A DNA stretch of 9,457 nucleotides, from NCBI GenBank assembly GCA_047628385.1, contig JBLHVH010000127.1, forward strand, positions 1 to 9,457. Direction: 5' to 3'. Of this stretch, positions 6,230 through 9,457 are shown piece after piece; positions within the stretch are counted from its first letter, which is position 1; the number at the start of each line of letters is the position of its first letter. The position numbers were made by a program, and so were the translations under genes. This DNA comes from PZPK01 sp047628385 (GTDB lineage Bacteria; Pseudomonadota; Gammaproteobacteria; Pseudomonadales; Oleiphilaceae). The notes beneath the pieces are model-generated. The model saw only the letters and a list, made by a program, of their open reading frames with translations. It did no database searches and was not told the origin of the DNA.

Positions 6230-7804
6230 ATGAAAAAATTAAACAAAAAGTACAGTATCCACAATACTGATTATTCGATAGGACAAGATAATGTTCAGAA
6301 GTGGGGCCTTGATATCCATAACCCTGTTTTTGCGATTAGTGCTAGTCTGATTTTTATTTTTCTAGCGGCTATATTATTGACAGATTCAGCGACGTCTAAA
6401 GCCGCTTTGGATGGATTAAAATGGGATATTATTGGTAACTTCGATAGTTTTTTTATGTGGTCTGGTAATTTCTTTGTTTTCTTTTGTCTCGCTTTGATCA
6501 TTTCACCTTATGGCAAAATTCGTATTGGCGGTAAAAATGCGAAGCCTGATCATTCTACGATTTCATGGTTGGCAATGTTATTTGCCGCGGGTATGGGAAT
6601 CGGCCTCATGTTCTGGAGTGTCGCAGAACCCGTTGCTTATTTAACAGGCTGGTACAAAACACCCTTAGGTGTCGAGCCCAATACAGCTGAAGCCGCACGA
6701 CTGGCAATGGGCGCGACGATGTACCATTGGGGTTTACACCCTTGGGCTATTTACGGCGTGGTTGCGTTATCACTCGCCTACTTTTCATACAATAAAGGGC
6801 TGCCTTTATCGATTCGATCTAGTTTCTATCCTATTCTAGGTGAGCGTACTTGGGGATGGATGGGGCATGTTATTGATATTCTTGCCGTATTAGCCACTTT
6901 ATTTGGTTTGGCTACGTCTCTGGGTTTAGGCGCTAAACAAGCTGCTGCAGGCATCAATCATATCTTTGGTATGGAAGGAGGCGTTGGCTTACAAATTGGT
7001 ATTATCGTTGGTGTAACCTGTTTGGCTGCGCTTTCCGTCGTAAGAGGACTAGACGGCGGTGTAAAAATTCTGAGTAATATCAATATGCTAATTGCTTTTG
7101 TTTTACTCGTTGTTGTCGCATCGGTTGGCTTCGCTGTAGCAGTGGGTAATTTACCAACCACTGTGGCCGCTTACCTAGAAAATATTATTCCATTAAGTAA
7201 CCCACATGGCCGTGAAGATGAAGCATGGTTTCAAGGCTGGACAGTATTTTATTGGGCGTGGTGGATTTCTTGGTCACCTTTCGTGGGTATGTTTATTGCC
7301 CGTATTTCTTCGGGGCGCACGGTGAGAGAGTTCATGATTTCGGTATTATTAGTACCAACCTTCATCACGTTAATCTGGATGTCTATTTACGGTGGTATTG
7401 CGATTGACCAAGTTATGAATGGCGTAGGTGCACTGGGTACCGAAGGCTTAACAGATGTTTCTTTAGCAATGTTTCAGATGTTTGATCAACTACCCATGAA
7501 CACGCTACTATCAGTCATTGCCATTATTTTAGTGTTAGTCTTTTTTGTAACGTCATCAGATTCTGGCTCATTAGTGATCGATAGTATTACGGCTGGCGGA
7601 AAAATTGATGCACCGGTACCTCAGCGTATTTTTTGGGTGTCATTGGAGGGTGCGATTGCCGCTGTCCTATTGTGGGTCGGCGGTACTGAAGCGATTCAGG
7701 CATTACAGGCAGGCGCTATCTCTACAGGGTTGCCATTTACCTTCGTGCTTTTACTGATGTGTGTTAGCTTAATTATGGGTTTTCGAACTGAAAAACTTAC
7801 TTAG
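6230..7804 (+). CDS. BCCT-family sodium-coupled betaine/choline-type transporter
   Basis: This is an inner-membrane importer of quaternary ammonium solutes (betaine/carnitine/choline family, LeuT fold), used for osmoprotection or as a nutrient route. It has 524 residues with about 12 hydrophobic helices, the family norm, and a short C-terminal tail (FRTEKLT) without a long regulatory domain. GMGIG (121-125), followed by FWSVAEP, is the glycine-rich unwound helix of sodium-coupled members such as BetP. The signature WTVFYWAWWISWSPFVGMFIARISSGRTVREF begins at 337; W344, W345 and W348 have the same spacing as the BetP betaine-cage tryptophans 373, 374 and 377. TSSDSGS at 441-447 is also conserved. 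Glycine betaine is the likeliest substrate, but choline or DMSP cannot be excluded. TAAGG lies 9 nt before the ATG. The gene starts 114 bases after ppk1 and may have its own promoter. Confidence 0.93.
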   Translation: MKKLNKKYSIHNTDYSIGQDNVQKWGLDIHNPVFAISASLIFIFLAAILLTDSATSKAALDGLKWDIIGNFDSFFMWSGNFFVFFCLALIISPYGKIRIGGKNAKPDHSTISWLAMLFAAGMGIGLMFWSVAEPVAYLTGWYKTPLGVEPNTAEAARLAMGATMYHWGLHPWAIYGVVALSLAYFSYNKGLPLSIRSSFYPILGERTWGWMGHVIDILAVLATLFGLATSLGLGAKQAAAGINHIFGMEGGVGLQIGIIVGVTCLAALSVVRGLDGGVKILSNINMLIAFVLLVVVASVGFAVAVGNLPTTVAAYLENIIPLSNPHGREDEAWFQGWTVFYWAWWISWSPFVGMFIARISSGRTVREFMISVLLVPTFITLIWMSIYGGIAIDQVMNGVGALGTEGLTDVSLAMFQMFDQLPMNTLLSVIAIILVLVFFVTSSDSGSLVIDSITAGGKIDAPVPQRIFWVSLEGAIAAVLLWVGGTEAIQALQAGAISTGLPFTFVLLLMCVSLIMGFRTEKLT

Positions 7805-7832
7805 CGCCAAAGTAATAGTCCCTAAAACGATG

Positions 7833-7881
7833 TCGTGTTTGAATTAAAGTCTATTAATGATCGGCTTTAATTCAAACACGA
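7833..7881. terminator. Long perfect inverted repeat between convergent genes
   Basis: The 17-base arms at 7833-7849 (starting TCGTGTTTG) and 7865-7881 (ending AAACACGA) are exactly complementary around a 15-nt spacer. The repeat lies between the 3' ends of the transporter and bluB, 28 bases past one stop codon and 23 before the other. Position and symmetry suggest a bidirectional transcript end or 3' mRNA protection. No U tract follows on the plus side, and only a short TTTT is found a few bases past the stem on the minus side, so it is not a canonical intrinsic terminator. Confidence 0.55.
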
Positions 7882-7904
7882 AAGCTTAAACGCTTATATT
7901 AACA

Positions 7905-8651
7905 TTACCATTGACCAGGAAAATCGCGATCCTGAATCACCTGACCCACTAAGGTTTCTTCTTGGTCTGTTTTTTTATTTCCCCACTGGTCAAAATAGAG
8001 TAAATCTTCCAGGGGGGTTCTGTTTAGCCATCCGGCGTTTTCAAGTTCTGGTTTATCATAAAAGTGAGAAACATAACCGACACACAAATAAGCAATCGGT
8101 ACAATTTCTTCAGGAATATTTAAGGCTTGCTGTAATGCAGTTTTCTCAATAATGCTCACCCAGCCGACACCCACGCCTTCAGCCCGCGCGGCAAGCCAGA
8201 AATTTTGTACTGCACAGACACTACTATAAAGGTCCATTTCTTTCATCGACGTTCTGCCGAGCACAACGGGGCCGGTACGAGAACGATCGCAGGTAATACA
8301 AATATTAATCGGTGACTCAAGAATACCTTCTAATTTTAAGTCTCGGTAAGCTTTACTTTTTTCAGAGTCAAACATATTAGCGGCAGTTTCATTGGCTTCA
8401 ACAAAGGCACTATGAATTTTTTTCTTTACGGTGTTTGATTTCACCACAACAAAATTCCATGGCTGCATGAAACCAACGGAAGGTGCATGATGGGCAGCGT
8501 ATAAAATACGGCTAAGCACATCGTCAGGAATAGAATCGGGCTTAAATTGCCCACGCACATCGCGACGGTTGAAAACCGTTTTATATAAACCCTGGCGTTC
8601 AGTATCGTTAAAAAACAAATGATCTTGATGTAAATCTTCTGGCTTTTCCAT
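7905..8651 (-). CDS. bluB: 5,6-dimethylbenzimidazole synthase
   Basis: BluB uses oxygen to break down reduced FMN into 5,6-dimethylbenzimidazole, the lower ligand of cobalamin; it is a cytosolic member of the nitroreductase fold. The chosen start is the ATG at 8651, with AAGGGG (8663-8658) 6 nt upstream, giving 248 residues. A longer frame up to 8816 would translate the riboswitch and is rejected. Diagnostic features: FNRRDVRGQF (27-36), LYAAHHAPSVGFMQPWNFVVV (50-70) for flavin binding, and GVGWVSI (161-167). D31 and S166 match the BluB residues D32 and S167 of Sinorhizobium that are needed for flavin destruction and separate BluB from ordinary nitroreductases. The C-terminal 30 residues (after DQWG) are a polar tail. 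The gene is single, convergent with the transporter, and controlled by the cobalamin riboswitch upstream. No other cobalamin genes are in the window. Confidence 0.94.
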   Translation of the reverse strand: MEKPEDLHQDHLFFNDTERQGLYKTVFNRRDVRGQFKPDSIPDDVLSRILYAAHHAPSVGFMQPWNFVVVKSNTVKKKIHSAFVEANETAANMFDSEKSKAYRDLKLEGILESPINICITCDRSRTGPVVLGRTSMKEMDLYSSVCAVQNFWLAARAEGVGVGWVSIIEKTALQQALNIPEEIVPIAYLCVGYVSHFYDKPELENAGWLNRTPLEDLLYFDQWGNKKTDQEETLVGQVIQDRDFPGQW

Positions 8652-8707
8652 GTCAGTCCCCTTATTGGAAAAGAAAGAGTGCGCCTGTCCAAACGTCTCA
8701 TTATAAA

Positions 8708-8907
8708 TCTTCAGGCCGGTCTTCTGACTTAGGGTCATCTTGTTCAAAGGCCTTCCCAGTACTTTATTAGAGATACCAGTGGCAAATTCTTTATTGTATA
8801 AAGAAAGAATGAACAATCACCTTTACAGCGTTGGGCACGTATCGGATTTTCACCAATTTCCCGATTCTCCAACCTTTATAGGAGCTATAAAGATTGGCAC
8901 CTGAATG
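8708..8907 (-). promoter_or_regulatory. Cobalamin riboswitch upstream of bluB
   Basis: Read on the minus strand, the conserved core appears in order: P1 arm TTCAGG (8905-8900) overlapping GGTGCC (8901-8896); GGTGAAAATCC (8854-8844); GCCCAACGCTGTA (8836-8824); GCCACTG (8783-8777); GGGAAGGC (8757-8750); and the B12 box AGTCAGAAGACCGGCC (8729-8714). CCTGAA (8715-8710) then closes P1 against TTCAGG. It senses adenosyl- or related cobalamin and turns off bluB when the vitamin is plentiful. About 58 nt lie between P1 and the start codon. No hairpin with a U tract is seen there, which favours translational control. CTGAC (8656-8652), next to the bluB start, can pair with GTCAG of the B12 box, a possible switching contact (inference). 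Confidence 0.93.
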
Positions 8908-8918
8908 TATGGTAGGCA

Positions 8919-8946
8919 CTTTTACAAAAGCGTAAAACGTTGTCAA
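8919..8946 (-). promoter_or_regulatory. Sigma70 promoter for the riboswitch-bluB transcript
   Basis: On the minus strand there is a perfect TTGACA (8946-8941), a 16-bp spacer ending in TG, and a TAAAAG -10 (8924-8919). Initiation near 8912 would start the RNA about 6 nt before the P1 arm of the riboswitch, exactly where a riboswitch transcript should begin. Confidence 0.65.
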
Positions 8947-9014
8947 TGAATAGCTGAGTCATTTTGGGGTTTAAACATATATTTGTTCGTTTATATCTCT
9001 CGCAGTTTGAATGT

Positions 9015-9078
9015 GGCGGAATAAGCAAAAATGTGAAAAGTTTCATGTCTCACAATGCTAAAAATTGTATACTCCGCC
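9015..9078 (+). promoter_or_regulatory. Promoter and inverted-repeat region of the right-edge gene
   Basis: TATACT (9068-9073), preceded by TTG, is a good -10 candidate for rightward transcription, starting near 9080; the -35 is weak. Around it lie symmetrical elements: GGCGGA (9015-9020) with TCCGCC (9073-9078), TGAAA-AG-TTTCA (9034-9045), and TGTGA (9032-9036) with TCACA (9050-9054) at a 13-bp gap. The last is too wide for a CRP/Vfr site, which needs 6. One or more may be operators; the nested symmetry centred near 9045 is suggestive only. Confidence 0.35.
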
Positions 9079-9119
9079 AACGCGCAGGGAAGCCGCAGCT
9101 TTGATCTCATAATCGTTTG

Positions 9120-9173
9120 AACTAAATTGAGGCAAGATAACAACATATCTTTAGTTGCGCGCACGCATGTTAT
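9120..9173 (+). repeat. Inverted repeats in the leader of the right-edge gene
   Basis: AACTAAA (9120-9126) pairs with TTTAGTT (9150-9156), and ATAACA (9137-9142) pairs with TGTTAT (9168-9173). The two pairings interleave. If transcription starts near 9080 they lie in a leader of about 160 nt before the ATG at 9243. No riboswitch class is recognised. Confidence 0.3.
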
Positions 9174-9242
9174 TGCTTAGAGCATTAGGTGCAATTTCCA
9201 AGGAATTAACTCGTTTTCTAACGAAAAAAGGAAGTAGTTGTT

Positions 9243-9457
9243 ATGGGTAGTATGTTAATAAATCAACGCGCAGCGTTGTCTGGATTCAGCAAAATACTCG
9301 GCTCGGAAGAGACCCAATTTACATTTCTTAGTGAGAATACTAAAGGAATATGTGGTCGGTCAGTTTACATCAATGCAGATTTATCCCACGAATTTTCAAA
9401 ACATCTCACTACAGATACTGCGAATAGAATATTTCCAAAGCTCGAACAACTTCGTGC
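9243..9457 (+). CDS. Unrecognised protein, N-terminal part only
   Basis: The reading frame is open from the ATG at 9243 to the window edge (71 codons). It is preceded by AAAGGAAG (9227-9234) with an 8-nt gap, a strong ribosome site, so the gene is very probably real. A second ATG at 9252 is possible but worse placed. The visible part is soluble and mixed in character: MGSMLINQRAALSGF, then ETQFTFLSENTKGICGRSVYINADLS, then a helical stretch HEFSKHLTTDTANRIFPKLEQL. There is no signal peptide, membrane helix or known motif. The family cannot be named from this fragment. It is divergent from bluB, with about 590 bases between the two starts, most of it regulatory sequence. Confidence 0.7.
   Translation, partial: MGSMLINQRAALSGFSKILGSEETQFTFLSENTKGICGRSVYINADLSHEFSKHLTTDTANRIFPKLEQLR

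Noticed and set aside
6230..8651. Functional link between the betaine-type transporter and bluB
   Set aside because: The genes are convergent, separated by a strong inverted repeat, and only bluB has the cobalamin riboswitch; adjacency alone is not evidence.
9032..9054. CRP/Vfr site TGTGA...TCACA
   Set aside because: The half-sites are 13 bp apart, and the consensus requires 6.
9070..9110. Cyclic-di-GMP (GEMM) riboswitch, suggested by CGCGCAGGGAAGCC
   Set aside because: Only a short resemblance; the conserved GGACGCAAAGCCTCCGGCC-type segment and the second helix are absent.

Overview
The window looks like chromosomal DNA of a marine-type gammaproteobacterium of the Pseudomonadales/Oceanospirillales kind. 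The base composition is moderately AT-rich. HemB is the Mg-dependent, Pseudomonas-like type with Ala/Asp/Asp in place of the zinc cysteines. hemB and ppk1 are adjacent, as in Pseudomonas, and PPK1 has the Pseudomonas-like form. A small protein ends in a SutA-like tail. The genus assignment is inference.

Layout, left to right. 1-547 (-) is a glutathione S-transferase-like gene that runs off the left edge. 548-983 has no convincing protein gene, but on the minus strand it holds a structured RNA candidate ending in a clean intrinsic terminator (615-642). 1041-1244 (+) is a small SutA-like gene with its own promoter candidate and a strong terminator. 1439-2143 (+) is a membrane protein with a DUF3592-like region. 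2146-2676 (-) is a decayed gene: the N-terminal half of a TVP38/TMEM64 membrane domain, broken by two frameshifts and joined by an apparent internal deletion to a short piece of a mercuric-reductase-like FAD/NAD oxidoreductase. 2921-3934 (+) hemB and 4022-6115 (+) ppk1 follow in the same direction. 6230-7804 (+) is a BCCT-family sodium/betaine-type transporter. A 17-bp perfect inverted repeat (7833-7881) separates it from the convergent 7905-8651 (-) bluB. bluB is preceded by a cobalamin riboswitch (8708-8907) and a promoter with a consensus -35. 9243-9457 (+) is the start of an unrecognised gene.

How the genes fit together. hemB feeds tetrapyrrole synthesis. BluB makes the lower ligand of cobalamin, itself a tetrapyrrole, and is switched off by the end product through the riboswitch. 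PPK1 makes polyphosphate, and SutA-like proteins act on RNA polymerase in slow-growing cells. These last two suggest stress or starvation physiology but do not form an operon. I see no phage, IS element, CRISPR array, tRNA or rRNA.

The most interesting unexplained items are the minus-strand structured RNA at about 615-750, the collapsed TVP38-oxidoreductase fusion, the short-armed SutA homologue, and the repeat-rich leader of the unknown gene at the right edge. I did not find clear evidence of a wholly new multi-gene system.
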